From Acidobacteriota bacterium (GTDB lineage Bacteria > Acidobacteriota > Polarisedimenticolia > JACPZX01): a DNA stretch of 64,000 nt. Under the pieces are notes generated by a model. That model made no database searches. It was given only the letters and a program-made list of their open reading frames with translations, and was not told the origin of the DNA. A program made the position numbers and the translations under genes. Shown piece by piece: positions 1-9,281 of the stretch. Within the stretch, counting starts at the first letter, position 1. Every line of letters starts with the position of its first letter. Location: assembly GCA_016195325.1 (NCBI GenBank), contig JACPZX010000023.1, positions 112,234 to 176,233 of the forward strand, written 5' to 3'.

Positions 1-1
1 G

Positions 2-2596
2 TTCGAGCCGAGGGCCTACGCGTACCTGGTCGAGAAGGTTTCGACGATGCTTCGCTCGCTCGACCCGCGCGTGCGCCTGGTGGTCGGCGCGCTCTCGCCG
101 GCCCACGCCCCGTGGCTCCGGGAGATCCCCCCCTCGCGGCTCGATCCGTACGTGACGGGGTTCGCCCTGTCGGATCCGGTCGATCTCGAGGCGACCCGCG
201 CCTCGCTCGCGGCGGACTATCCGGCGGCCGCGCTCTGGCTCCACGCGGCGGCCGGAGCGACGGCCGAGGCATTCCTCGCCCGGATGGCGTCGGCGAGCGC
301 CGCCGGCGTGAAGATCGTGTGGGCGGAATCCGGAGGCGCGGGGGCGCGGATGGCCGGGGCCCTCGCTCTCGCTCTGCCATCCCGCTTCGTGGCCGACGCG
401 CATCCCGCCGCGATGAGCGCGGACGGCGTGGCGGGGGCGGGCCTCCTGGGCGCGCTCCTCGACCCTCTCGGCCCCGAGAGGGGGCTGCTCCTCGCGCCCC
501 CGCCCGCCGCCGCGCGGGAGGAGCCCCTCCAGATCGTCATCGGGGTCGGGGGAATCCGGCAGGCGCGCGCGTTCGATCTTTCTCTCGGGCGCGAGCTGAT
601 AGTCCCCGGGCTTCGCCCGGGAGATCGGGGGGGCGAGACCCGGCTCACGATCGAGCCGACGCCCGGCCCGATCCTCGTCCGCTATCTCGCGGACGAGCCG
701 GCCCGAGGCGCCCTCGAGTCGGTCGGGGTGACGGCGCAGGGAGAGATGAGCGCCGCGGAGATCGTGGCGCGCATGAGGGCGGTGGAGGCGGCCCAGGGGC
801 GCCGGCTCCGGAGCTACATGGCGAGGGCGACCCTCTCGTTCCACTACCGCGCCGAGGCGCTCCAGGAGGCGTTCGACTACGCGTCGGTCAACCGTTTCTA
901 CTGGCGCGACGGCGTGGGGGAGTACGAGGAGACGGACCTCTTCATCAACGGCGCGCGCTGGCGCGGCACGCCGCCGAGCCTTCCTTTCGTGCAGCCCGAG
1001 ATGGTGAAGGAGGTTCCGCTCGACATCCGGCTCGACGCCTCGTACGCCTACCGCCTCGAGGGACACGAGCGTCTCGCGGGCGCGCCGTGCTACGTCGTCT
1101 CGTTCGAGCCCGTCGGCACCGCTCCCTCGCTCTACTCGGGAAGCGTCTGGGTCGACGAGACGTCGTTCGCGCGGCGGCGGATCCGCCTCGTCCAGCATGG
1201 GCTGAAAGAGCCGATCACCAGCACCTCCGACGAGATCGACTACGCGCCGGTGGGGGGGGAGGGGGGGGAGTCCTGGCTCCCGAAGAACGGCTATCGCCAG
1301 ATGGTCCTCACGGTCCTCGGCCACAGCGTCGTCGTCGAGAGGCGCGCCGCGTACGAGGAGATCCGCGTGAACCCCGACGGCTTCGACCAGGCGCGCGCCG
1401 ACGCCTTCGCGTCTTCGCATCCGATCGTGCGCGACGACGCCGGAGGGATGGCGGTCCTCAGGAAGCAGCCCGATGGATCGCGCACGGCGCAGAGGGAGTC
1501 GCTGGAGAACACCGCCATCTTCGGCGGGATCGGATTCGATCCGCGGCCCCACATCGGCGTTCCGTTCGTGGGGCTCAACTACTTCAACTTCGACTGGCGC
1601 GGCACGGGAACGCAGCTCGACGTCGCCTTCGCCGGCATCCTCCTCGACACCGTCTGGACCGATCCCCGGTTCCTCGGGAGCCACTGGGAGCTCTCGCTCG
1701 AGGGGAGGTTCATCGGCATCTCCGCCGCCTCGCGCCGCCCCACCGACTCCGGCTTCCAGGGCCGGGAGGATCTGAAGATCTTCGAGCAGGTCGGCTTCCT
1801 CACGCTCGCGCACCCTCTCACGACCTTCAGCCGCATCGAGCTGCAGACGGAGCTGTCGTGGGACGCGTACCTGAGATCGAAGCACACGGACGGAGCGATG
1901 GTCCTCCCGGCCGACGGCTTCACGCTCACCGAGGCGGCGCGATGGAAGTACTCCCGCGCGGGGTACATCCTGTCGCTGTGGGCCTCGGAGAGCGCGAGAT
2001 CCCGATGGGCGGACTGGGGATTGCCGCCGGGCGCCTCGGGTGTCCCGGGCGATCGCGGCGTGGCCGGCGACGATCGCTTCATGAAGTGGGGTCTCGACGC
2101 GATCAAGGCGTACTACCCGACGCGGCTGCAGAAGGTGAGCCTCGGCGTCTCGGCCCAGGCGGGCTCCGCCCTCGATCGGTTCTCGCGCTTCGAGATCGGA
2201 GAGTTCGGCCGCGTGGGCGCCATCCGCATCCGCGGCTACAACGGCGCGGGCATCACCTTCGACCGCGGGGTGACCGGAAAGGTCACGTACCAGTTCACGC
2301 TGGCCGGAAACGTGAGCGTCGAGCTCGGCGTCGAGGGGGCGGTGCTCGAGAACCAGGAGGACTTCACGACCCGCAGCGCGGGCGATCGCGAGACGATCGC
2401 GGGCGGCGGGTTCGGTGTCTCGTTCAACGGGCCGTGGGGAACCCTCGTCAGCGTTCGCAGCGGATGGGCGCTGCAGTCGTCGCTCCCGATCCACGGCAGC
2501 AGCGCCTCGTCGCGCCTCGTGCTCATCAAGACGTTCGGCCGGTGGCCGTTCCGCAGGCAGGCCGCACCCGATCCGGCGGCGGCGGCGACCCCCTGA
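2..2596 (+). CDS. Outer-membrane protein with C-terminal Omp85-like barrel (5' partial)
   Basis: The reading frame is open back to the window edge, so the gene is cut at its 5' end. An internal ATG lies at 47, but readable protein (FEPRAYAYLVEKV) precedes it, so 864 residues are visible. Three regions can be seen. The first ~230 residues are Ala-rich and alternate helices and strands; I do not recognise them. Residues ~240-480 resemble an outer-membrane-lipoprotein-sorting (LolA/LolB-like) fold, with the strand pattern SVWVDETSFARRRIRLVQHG. The last ~350 residues have alternating aromatic/hydrophobic strands of a membrane barrel, with an IRIRGYNGAG segment resembling the (V/I)RG(F/Y) motif of Omp85 barrels. 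The product is likely an outer-membrane surface protein. The barrel call is fairly sure; the substrate is unknown. Confidence 0.6.
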   Translation, partial: FEPRAYAYLVEKVSTMLRSLDPRVRLVVGALSPAHAPWLREIPPSRLDPYVTGFALSDPVDLEATRASLAADYPAAALWLHAAAGATAEAFLARMASASAAGVKIVWAESGGAGARMAGALALALPSRFVADAHPAAMSADGVAGAGLLGALLDPLGPERGLLLAPPPAAAREEPLQIVIGVGGIRQARAFDLSLGRELIVPGLRPGDRGGETRLTIEPTPGPILVRYLADEPARGALESVGVTAQGEMSAAEIVARMRAVEAAQGRRLRSYMARATLSFHYRAEALQEAFDYASVNRFYWRDGVGEYEETDLFINGARWRGTPPSLPFVQPEMVKEVPLDIRLDASYAYRLEGHERLAGAPCYVVSFEPVGTAPSLYSGSVWVDETSFARRRIRLVQHGLKEPITSTSDEIDYAPVGGEGGESWLPKNGYRQMVLTVLGHSVVVERRAAYEEIRVNPDGFDQARADAFASSHPIVRDDAGGMAVLRKQPDGSRTAQRESLENTAIFGGIGFDPRPHIGVPFVGLNYFNFDWRGTGTQLDVAFAGILLDTVWTDPRFLGSHWELSLEGRFIGISAASRRPTDSGFQGREDLKIFEQVGFLTLAHPLTTFSRIELQTELSWDAYLRSKHTDGAMVLPADGFTLTEAARWKYSRAGYILSLWASESARSRWADWGLPPGASGVPGDRGVAGDDRFMKWGLDAIKAYYPTRLQKVSLGVSAQAGSALDRFSRFEIGEFGRVGAIRIRGYNGAGITFDRGVTGKVTYQFTLAGNVSVELGVEGAVLENQEDFTTRSAGDRETIAGGGFGVSFNGPWGTLVSVRSGWALQSSLPIHGSSASSRLVLIKTFGRWPFRRQAAPDPAAAATP

Positions 2597-2614
2597 GCCG
2601 GTGGGCCCCGGTGG

Positions 2615-2620
2615 TATCAT
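2615..2620 (+). promoter_or_regulatory. Extended -10 element for the TPR/zincin gene
   Basis: TATCAT preceded by TG with one intervening base (TGgTATCAT). The predicted transcript start, about 7 bases downstream, falls on the ATG at 2627, suggesting a leaderless mRNA. No good -35 is visible. Confidence 0.4.
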
Positions 2621-2626
2621 CGCGTG

Positions 2627-3442
2627 ATGGATGAAGACAGGGAGCGAACGCGCGACGAGCGATCGAGTGAGGCCTGGCGCGCCCTCGAGGAAGGGGACGT
2701 CGAGTCGGCGCTCGCCACGGCGCGCGCTCTCCTCCACGAGGACCCGGAGGACGGCGAGGCGCATTACCTCGCGGGCTCCGCGCTGATGGACGGGGACGAT
2801 CTGGCCGCGGCCGAGCCGCATCTGAGGCGCGCGATCGAGCTCAACCCGGGGAACCTCGACGCGCGCGCCGCCCTCGCCCAGATGCTCTACGAGATCTGCC
2901 GGTTCGCCGACGCGCGCGCCGAGGTGGCGATGCTCCTCGAGGGGGATCCCGAGGATCCCCAGGCGCACCACCTCGCCGCCCTCCTCGCGGAGAGGCGCGG
3001 CGAGCTGGCCGCGGCCGAGGAGTCGGAGCGCATGGCGCACCGGCTCGCCCCCGACGCGTACCCGCTGCCGCCCAGGTTCACCGCCGCGGAGTTCGACGCG
3101 TCGGTCGACGCGGCGTCGGCCGATCTTCCGGCGATGTTCCGCGAGCGCATGGTGAACCTCGCGGTGATCGTGGAGGACGTTCCCGCGGAGAGGCTGCTCC
3201 GATCCCTCGCCGATCCGACCCCCGGCCTCCTCGGGCTCTTCGTGGGGACGCCCCTCCCCGAGAAGCACCTCTCGGATCTCCCCTCCCCGCCAGACGCCAT
3301 CTACCTCTTCAAGCGAAACCTGGAGCGCGTCTCTGAGAGCCGCGACGAGCTGGTCGAGGAGATCCGGATCACGATGCTCCACGAGATCGGGCACTTCCTC
3401 GGCCTCGACGAGGACGACCTCGAGGCCAGCGGCTACCAGTAG
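2627..3442 (+). CDS. TPR protein with C-terminal zincin-like metallopeptidase domain
   Basis: A 271-residue cytoplasmic-looking protein without a signal peptide. Residues ~15-140 form three to four TPR units (for example EAHYLAGSALMDGDDLAAAEPHLRRAIELNPG). The C-terminal ~110 residues match the zincin-like metallopeptidase family formerly called DUF1025, ending with the zinc-binding HEIGH motif in MLHEIGHFLGLDEDDL. Family members are small acidic putative metalloproteases of unclear substrate; TPR fusions suggest protein-protein recruitment. I chose ATG 2627 because a -10-like box places the transcript start there; a GTG at 2624 would add one residue. The gene converges on the DUF58 gene with only 3 bases between stops. 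Confidence 0.75.
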   Translation: MDEDRERTRDERSSEAWRALEEGDVESALATARALLHEDPEDGEAHYLAGSALMDGDDLAAAEPHLRRAIELNPGNLDARAALAQMLYEICRFADARAEVAMLLEGDPEDPQAHHLAALLAERRGELAAAEESERMAHRLAPDAYPLPPRFTAAEFDASVDAASADLPAMFRERMVNLAVIVEDVPAERLLRSLADPTPGLLGLFVGTPLPEKHLSDLPSPPDAIYLFKRNLERVSESRDELVEEIRITMLHEIGHFLGLDEDDLEASGYQ

Positions 3443-3445
3443 CCC

Positions 3446-4747
3446 TCAGAGCGAGCCGCTCCCCTTGACGTCGAGGTAACGGTTGACGATCGCGACCGGG
3501 AGCGACGAAGGCTTGACGTCGAGCAGCCGGATTCCGTGTCCCGAGATCGCGCGATGGGCGCGGCGGCGCGCCTCGAGGTAGTGATGCACCGCCCCGACGC
3601 GGAGGGCGTCGTCGAAGGTCGCGACGGGCGTCGCCAGCGCGCGATCGAGAGCCGATTCCCGGAGGCTCGCGACCATCACGAGGTGGCGTCGCCTCAGCCT
3701 GCGGAGCACGGCGGCCGCCTCGGCCCCCTCCTCGTCGCGCAGGTTCGTCAGCACCACGACGAGCGCGCGCTTTCGCTGCGTCGCGGAGAATCGGGCCGCC
3801 GCCGACGCGATGTCCGAGGCCGACGCGCCGGGCGAGAGATCGTGCACCGCGTCGAGGAGGCGTCTCATCGCCGCCGGCCCCTTCATGGGCGCCACCCGGC
3901 GCTCCGTCTCCCCGAACGCGAGGAGGCCCACCGAGTCCCCCTGCTTCAGCGCGACGTACGCGAGGAGCAGCAGGCTCTTGAGCGCGTGATCGAAGTGCGA
4001 CTCGCCGTCATCCACGGCGCGCATGCTGCGCCCGCAGTCGAGCAGGAAGACCACCTGCTGATCGCGCTCGTCCTGGTACTCGCGCGAGACGAGGCGGCCC
4101 CGGCGGGAGGTCGCCTTCCAGTCGATCTGACGGAGCGGGTCGCCGGGCCGGTAGTCGCGGAGCGCGTGGAGCTCGGTCCCTTCGCCCCGGCGCGGCCGGC
4201 GCCGGATCCCGATCTGGCTCGTCCGGTTGTCGACCGCGAGGAGCGCGTAGCGGATCGCCGGGGCGTAGTCGGGGCAGACGCGCACCGTGGTCGTCCCGCC
4301 CGCGCGGCGCGAGAGATCGAACAGCCCCAGAGCCGAGCGGAGCCGGACCTCGGCCCGGCCGAACGTCATCGCGCCGCGCGCACGGGGGCGCACTCGGTAG
4401 GAGATCTCGACCCACCCCCCCGCCGGGACCCGCGCGGCGAGGGGCATCCCCTCGACCTCGGCGAGCGGGGGATGGTGGTCGAAGACCTCGACGTCGATCG
4501 CGCGCCCGGCGGGGGCGGCGAGCCGCAGCCGGACCGTGCACCAGTTCCCCACCGGGATGGACGAGGGGACGGCGCGCGTGACGTCGGGAGCCGGGAGGCG
4601 GCGCGACGCGAGCAGATCCGAAAGCGCCGCCGCCGTCACCAGCGCGCCCGCGGCGATCGTCACCGTGAACCCTCCGCGCGCGACGTCGGCGGCCGCGGCG
4701 ATCGCCACGAGGCCGCACACCCCGAGGAGGCGGCGCGAGGGGGTCAT
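3446..4747 (-). CDS. DUF58 domain protein (vWA-like)
   Basis: 433 residues. Two hydrophobic N-terminal segments (residues ~5-45) are followed by a beta-rich region. The DUF58 signature comes next, in GDPLRQIDWKATSRRGRLVSRE, followed by a vWA-like fold in which DCGRSM replaces the usual DxSxS metal site. DUF58 proteins are typical partners of MoxR AAA ATPases, which are thought to act as chaperones remodelling vWA-domain clients. Its ATG overlaps the stop of the moxR-like gene (ATGA, 4 bases), so translation is probably coupled. It is the last gene of the minus-strand cluster starting at 10449. The family assignment is firm; the cellular role is not established. Confidence 0.85.
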   Translation of the reverse strand: MTPSRRLLGVCGLVAIAAAADVARGGFTVTIAAGALVTAAALSDLLASRRLPAPDVTRAVPSSIPVGNWCTVRLRLAAPAGRAIDVEVFDHHPPLAEVEGMPLAARVPAGGWVEISYRVRPRARGAMTFGRAEVRLRSALGLFDLSRRAGGTTTVRVCPDYAPAIRYALLAVDNRTSQIGIRRRPRRGEGTELHALRDYRPGDPLRQIDWKATSRRGRLVSREYQDERDQQVVFLLDCGRSMRAVDDGESHFDHALKSLLLLAYVALKQGDSVGLLAFGETERRVAPMKGPAAMRRLLDAVHDLSPGASASDIASAAARFSATQRKRALVVVLTNLRDEEGAEAAAVLRRLRRRHLVMVASLRESALDRALATPVATFDDALRVGAVHHYLEARRRAHRAISGHGIRLLDVKPSSLPVAIVNRYLDVKGSGSL

Positions 4748-5715
4748 GCGCGCGGCGCCTCGACGGCGTCGACGACCGCCTTCAGCACCGAATCCACCGG
4801 CCGCCCCTCGATGTCGAGGTCGGGGGCGATGGTGATCCGGTGCCTGAGGGCGGGGAGGGCCATCCTCTTGACGTCGTCGGGGGTGACGAAGTCGCGCCCC
4901 GCGACGAGCGCCGCGGCTCTCGCGGCGCGCACGAGCGCGATGGCGCCCCGCGGGCTCGCCCCCATCGCGATCCCCGGCGCCGCGCGCGTCGCCCTGACGA
5001 TCCGCACCGCGTACTCGGCCACGCGGCGATCGACGGTGAGGCCCGCGACGAAGCGCTGCAGCGAGACGACCGCCTCCGCGTCCGCCACGGGCTCGACCCC
5101 CGAGACGTCGAGGGCGTCCCCCACGCGCCCGAGGGTGGCCGCCGCGACCAGATCGATCTCGTCCTTCTCCCCCGGGAAGTCGACGCGGACCTTGAGGAGG
5201 AAGCGATCCAGCTCCGCCTCCGGGAGCGGGTAGGTCCCCTCGAGCTCGACGGGGTTCTGCGTCGCGATCGCCATGAACGGAGGGGCGAGCGGAAACGACT
5301 TCCCCTCGATCGTGATCTGCTGCTCCTGCATGACCTCCAGGAGCGCGGCCTGCGTCTTCGCGGGGGCCCGGTTGATCTCGTCCGCGAGCAGGAGGTTCGT
5401 GAAGGCCGGCCCCTGGCGGATGCGGAAGCGGCCGCTCGCCGAGTCGAAGATCGCGTGTCCCACGACGTCGCTGGGCATCAGGTCCGGCGTGAACTGGATG
5501 CGCGCGAAGCGCCCGCCGAAGGTGCGGGCCATCGCCAGGACGGTCAGCGTCTTGCCCACTCCCGGCACCCCCTCGAGCAGCACGTGCCCCGCCGCGAGGA
5601 AGGCGATCACCATCTGATCGATCATCTCGTCCTGTCCGAGCACGGCCTTCCGGACCTGGGCCCCGAGCCGCGCCGCGACTCCCGCGGCGCGCTCGAGCGG
5701 CGTCTCTTCGCTCAC
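4744..5715 (-). CDS. MoxR-family AAA+ ATPase
   Basis: 323 residues, typical MoxR length. Walker A is GVPGVGKTLT and Walker B is LLADEINRAPAKTQAALLEVM. The AAA_3 hallmark ATQNPVELEGTYPLPEAELDRFL is present, followed by the C-terminal lid domain. The frame stays open much further upstream, but the protein similarity begins at VSEETPLERAAG. A GTG at 5715 overlaps the stop of the DUF4350 gene (GTGA), so I place the start there. MoxR proteins act as chaperones that remodel vWA-domain partners, and the adjacent DUF58 protein is the likely partner. The ATPase assignment is near certain; the client is an inference from context. Confidence 0.93.
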   Translation of the reverse strand: MSEETPLERAAGVAARLGAQVRKAVLGQDEMIDQMVIAFLAAGHVLLEGVPGVGKTLTVLAMARTFGGRFARIQFTPDLMPSDVVGHAIFDSASGRFRIRQGPAFTNLLLADEINRAPAKTQAALLEVMQEQQITIEGKSFPLAPPFMAIATQNPVELEGTYPLPEAELDRFLLKVRVDFPGEKDEIDLVAAATLGRVGDALDVSGVEPVADAEAVVSLQRFVAGLTVDRRVAEYAVRIVRATRAAPGIAMGASPRGAIALVRAARAAALVAGRDFVTPDDVKRMALPALRHRITIAPDLDIEGRPVDSVLKAVVDAVEAPRA

Positions 5716-6830
5716 AGCGATCTCCTCGATGACTGCAGGGCGCGCATCGCGCGCGTGAAGGCCTCCGGATCGGCGGGCGCGGCGCCGGTGAGCGCGGCCA
5801 GGATCTCGCGCCGGCCGGCGGCGCCCGCGTGGGCGGCGAGCGCCCGGCTCCTCGCCGTCGCGGGAAGCGCGGCGAGATCCGGCCGCTTCCGGCCGATCTC
5901 GCGCTCGAGCTCGGCGCGGGCGGCGTCGAACAGGACGTCCTCGCGCCGCCGCCTCCAGAGGAAGCGCCCGACGGCGTCGACGTGCTCCATGAGGCTGCGG
6001 CTCCCCGGCTCGGGGCTCGGGACGATGGGGCCGAACCGCGCGCCGAGTCGCCAGAGCGAGAGAGCGCCGAGGGCGGCGATCGCGATGAGGATGGGACCGC
6101 CGCGCCGCCACAGGATGGACGCGAAGGTGGCGCGGGTCGCCGTCCGGACGAGCACGATGCGGTGCGGGCTCCCCGCGTCGCGCGCGAGGCGGAGGAGGAG
6201 CCGCGCGTGGTCGAGATCGCCGATTCGATCGTTCTCGATGAAGGCGAGGTCCGCGACGGCGACGAGATCCCCGCGGCCCAGCGGAACGCGCAGGAGGACG
6301 CCGGCCTCGCGGGCGTCTCCCGCGCCGGCTCCGGGGCGTCGCTCCGGGAGGAGGCGCGGGCCCCGGGTGCGGACGCGCAGCGACTCGTCGGGGTTCCTGA
6401 GCTGCACGCGGGCGGCCGGGCCCGGCTCCTGCGTCGGGAGAGGCTCGCTCCCGCGCGATGGCCTGATGGAGAAGGCGGACAGGAGCGGGTCGACGCCGGG
6501 CGATCGGGCGTCGACGATGGCGTGGCCTCCCGACGCGACCCAGGTCGCGATCTCCCGGACCTCCTCTCCGGTCATCTCCATGTCGCCGCCCGTGACGATG
6601 AGCGCGTCGCGCGTCGCCGGCAGCGGGGTGACGCGGGTGGCGCCGGTGGCGGGGAATCCCGACCGCGACAGGAACATCTTCGCCGCGAGCAGCGGATCCT
6701 CGCGCGCCGCCTCGCCGGGCGGGATCGGCATCTCCACCTCGACCCGCTCCAGTCGGCTTGCCACGAAACTTCCCAGCAGGGCGGCCGCGGCCAGGAGCGC
6801 CGTCGTGGCGATCGCGGCGCGCCGGTTCAC
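5712..6830 (-). CDS. DUF4350 domain protein
   Basis: 372 residues. An N-terminal membrane anchor (ATTALLAAAALLGSFVASRL) precedes a Rossmann-like DUF4350 region, which contains DALIVTGGDMEMTGEEVREIATWVASGGHAIVDAR. A second membrane span lies at residues ~250-270 (GPILIAIAALGALSLWRLG), followed by a helical cytosolic tail. This resembles GATase-like sensors without catalytic residues. The GTG start at 6830 overlaps the stop of the preceding DUF4129 gene (GTGA) and gives a clean N-terminal anchor. DUF4350 genes regularly sit between DUF4129 and MoxR genes. No biochemical function is known to me. Confidence 0.8.
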   Translation of the reverse strand: MNRRAAIATTALLAAAALLGSFVASRLERVEVEMPIPPGEAAREDPLLAAKMFLSRSGFPATGATRVTPLPATRDALIVTGGDMEMTGEEVREIATWVASGGHAIVDARSPGVDPLLSAFSIRPSRGSEPLPTQEPGPAARVQLRNPDESLRVRTRGPRLLPERRPGAGAGDAREAGVLLRVPLGRGDLVAVADLAFIENDRIGDLDHARLLLRLARDAGSPHRIVLVRTATRATFASILWRRGGPILIAIAALGALSLWRLGARFGPIVPSPEPGSRSLMEHVDAVGRFLWRRRREDVLFDAARAELEREIGRKRPDLAALPATARSRALAAHAGAAGRREILAALTGAAPADPEAFTRAMRALQSSRRSL

Positions 6831-8290
6831 CGCGAGGCTCCGAAGTGCGTCGACCACGCGCCGAGAATCTCCTGCGCCCTCGTCTCTCCGGGGCGTCGCC
6901 GTCCGTACGCGGCCGCCTGCCAGCACTCGGTCAGCCCGCGGAAGTACGCCGCCCGGGCCGCCGGGAGCCGCCGGGTCGCCACCCTCAGGCATTCCCCCTC
7001 CGTCGAGCTTCGATCCAGGGGGAGCTTCTCGACGCTCACGAGGCACGCGAGCGCCCCGCGGTAGAGAAGGCCCAGCGCTTCGGCGGCCTTCCCCTCGCTC
7101 CACAGGCGTCGCGCGGCCTCGGGGATGTCGGCGGGAAAGGCCTCCGGGCGCACGTCGAGCCCCGAGATCGTCCCGGGCGTCGGGCTCTCGAGGCGCTTGC
7201 CGCCGGAGCGTCGCTCCGGATCCGCGCGCACCACCCGGATGAAGACGAAGACCAGCGCCGAGACGACCAGCGCCCAGAGGATCGGCTGGGCGAGGGCGGC
7301 GAACGCTTCGCCGAGCGTCTCGAGCCACGGGGATCTCGACGCGTCCGGCTCGCGGGCCTTGAAATCGAATGGTTTCACGCGCCAGGTCTTCACGGGGCGC
7401 GTGCCGCCGAACTCCGGGTCCCGAAGGATCCGCCGGATGAGCTGCGCGGGGTCGGACCGCGCGGGCGCGGGATCGGCGGCCGCGGCGGCGGGCAAGATCA
7501 GGACGAAGGAGATCAGAATCACGGCGGCCGCGGCGACCGAACGGAGCCTCCGCGCGAGGGTCCGGAACGAGATCTCGACGTCCCAGGCCTCGAGGCGCGC
7601 TCGCCGGTTCAGGTAGAGGCCGAACCCTCCGCCGACGTAGAAGGGCTCGATGACGAGCATCGCGAGCAGGTAGAGGGAGGCGACGAGCCACTGCGTCTGA
7701 AGCGAGGGGACGAACGCTCCGAAGCGGCCGAGGTCCTCGATCGAGCCGTCGAGCCCGATGTCTCCGATCATCAGGTACGCGAGCCCGGCCACCCCGGCCG
7801 CCACGACGATCTCGAAGAGGGAGCACATGAACGTCAGCTGGCGCGCTTCGGCGGAGCATCCCCTGCCGAGAACCCGGCGACGGGCGGCGCGCGCGCCCCC
7901 CGAGAGACCCTCGAGCTGCCCGATCGAAAGGTTGAACGACCGCGCCGGATCGAGCCGGTGGATCGTCAGCGCGGGTAGCCAGCCCGGCCGGAGGAGGCCG
8001 GAAAGCGCCGCGAGCGCCTCCCGCGTCGTCGGGGCCGCCCCGAAGAGCGAGCGGCTGAGCACGTACAGCGGGATCCGATCGAGGAGCGGCTTGAGCCACC
8101 AGACGATCAGCGCCGCGATCATCGGCCGGTTCCAGAACGCGAGGGAGACCGAGGCGGTGAGGGGGATCGCGATCGCGAGCCACGGCGCGAAGATCGCGCG
8201 CCGCCACGTCCCGACCATCCCGAAGCCGAGATCGATCGACTCCCAGTACGACCGCGGGCGGATCACCGCCGTCACCTTCTCAAGATCCAT
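6827..8290 (-). CDS. DUF4129 domain integral membrane protein
   Basis: 487 residues from the ATG of MDLEKVTAVIRPRSYWES. The open frame continues 63 codons upstream but runs inside the SpoIIM-like gene. The start overlaps the end of that gene by 11 bases. Several membrane segments fill the first ~280 residues. A polar stretch follows, then another span (ILWALVVSALVFVFIRVV). A C-terminal cytosolic domain matches DUF4129 (AAYFRGLTECWQAAAYGRRRP). Such proteins accompany MoxR/DUF58 clusters, sometimes fused to transglutaminase-like domains; none is visible here. It is probably the membrane core of the cluster's complex, which is an inference from gene order. Confidence 0.78.
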   Translation of the reverse strand: MDLEKVTAVIRPRSYWESIDLGFGMVGTWRRAIFAPWLAIAIPLTASVSLAFWNRPMIAALIVWWLKPLLDRIPLYVLSRSLFGAAPTTREALAALSGLLRPGWLPALTIHRLDPARSFNLSIGQLEGLSGGARAARRRVLGRGCSAEARQLTFMCSLFEIVVAAGVAGLAYLMIGDIGLDGSIEDLGRFGAFVPSLQTQWLVASLYLLAMLVIEPFYVGGGFGLYLNRRARLEAWDVEISFRTLARRLRSVAAAAVILISFVLILPAAAAADPAPARSDPAQLIRRILRDPEFGGTRPVKTWRVKPFDFKAREPDASRSPWLETLGEAFAALAQPILWALVVSALVFVFIRVVRADPERRSGGKRLESPTPGTISGLDVRPEAFPADIPEAARRLWSEGKAAEALGLLYRGALACLVSVEKLPLDRSSTEGECLRVATRRLPAARAAYFRGLTECWQAAAYGRRRPGETRAQEILGAWSTHFGASR

Positions 8291-9281
8291 CGCGGCCTCC
8301 GGCGAGGGCGAGGTACCCGAGGATCGCCAGCCAGAGCGTCGCGCCGGCGGCGAACTTGATCGGCGCGGCGATCCCCGCGAGCGGCGACCAGAACCCCTCG
8401 ATGAAGGCGGCCACGAACAGCATGCCGCAGGCGCCGGCGACCAGGACGATGCTCCCCCGGGCGGCATCCCTGAGCGCATCGGCCCGGCTCAGGCGCCCGG
8501 GGGCGACGAGCGCCGCGCCCAGACAGATCCCCGCCGCCCCGGACAGCACGATCGCCGTCAGCTCGAAGGGCGAGTGCCCGGCGACGAACGGGAAGAAGGC
8601 CGCGGCGGAGGGAGACGTCGCGAAGTGTCCCATGACCGTCCCGATCATCAGCCCGTTGTAGAGGAGGAAGAAGATCGATCCGAGGCCCAGGAAGATCCCC
8701 CCCGCGTAGGTCCGGAAGGCGATGCCGCCGTTGTGGTAGATGTAGTACCCGAACATCCCGAGGTTCGTCTCCTCGTGCCGCGTCCGCCCGAAGTGCGTCG
8801 ACGAATGGTCGTACATCTCGTCGAGGGCGCGAATCGTCGGCGCGTCGAGGATGGCGGAGGCCGCCTCGGGCTGGACGATCACCCAGATCGCGGCGGCGAG
8901 GCCCGGCAGGAGGAAGAGGGCCGCGGCGAGCGCGACCGCTCCGATCCGGCGCCGGACGATGCGCGGGAACTCGACCGCCGCGCTCGCGACGGCCGCGCGC
9001 ACCGTGCGGCCGCGGTTTCCGTAGAGCTGCCGGTGCCCGCGCAGCGCGAGATCGTTCAGCCGCTCGATGAGGTCGGTCCCGTACAGCCTGAGGCGGGCGA
9101 GAGCCAGGTGACGGCAGGCCGCGCGGTAGAGAAGGTCGAACCGCGCCGGATCGGGGGGCCCCGATCGGATCGACGGCGCGGCCCCCGGCCCCGTCCGCCG
9201 CCGCGCGTCGAGGCTCGTGAGGAGGGCGTCGAGCTCCTCCCATTCGGGCCGGTGGCGGGACTCGAACTCCTCGCGCGTCAC
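8280..9281 (-). CDS. SpoIIM-like (stage II sporulation protein M / DUF95) membrane protein
   Basis: 333 residues. A soluble helical N-terminus of ~110 residues contains DLLYRAACRHLALARLRLYG. Four to five membrane spans follow, with the family's characteristic segment YIYHNGGIAFRTYAGGIFLGLGS and a GHSPFELTAI motif. In sporulating Firmicutes SpoIIM joins an engulfment complex. In non-sporulating diderms the homologues sit beside RDD and MoxR genes and have no proven role. The GTG start at 9281 overlaps the RDD gene stop by GTGA. No sporulation genes are seen in the window, so the name refers only to the family. Confidence 0.82.
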   Translation of the reverse strand: MTREEFESRHRPEWEELDALLTSLDARRRTGPGAAPSIRSGPPDPARFDLLYRAACRHLALARLRLYGTDLIERLNDLALRGHRQLYGNRGRTVRAAVASAAVEFPRIVRRRIGAVALAAALFLLPGLAAAIWVIVQPEAASAILDAPTIRALDEMYDHSSTHFGRTRHEETNLGMFGYYIYHNGGIAFRTYAGGIFLGLGSIFFLLYNGLMIGTVMGHFATSPSAAAFFPFVAGHSPFELTAIVLSGAAGICLGAALVAPGRLSRADALRDAARGSIVLVAGACGMLFVAAFIEGFWSPLAGIAAPIKFAAGATLWLAILGYLALAGGRDGS

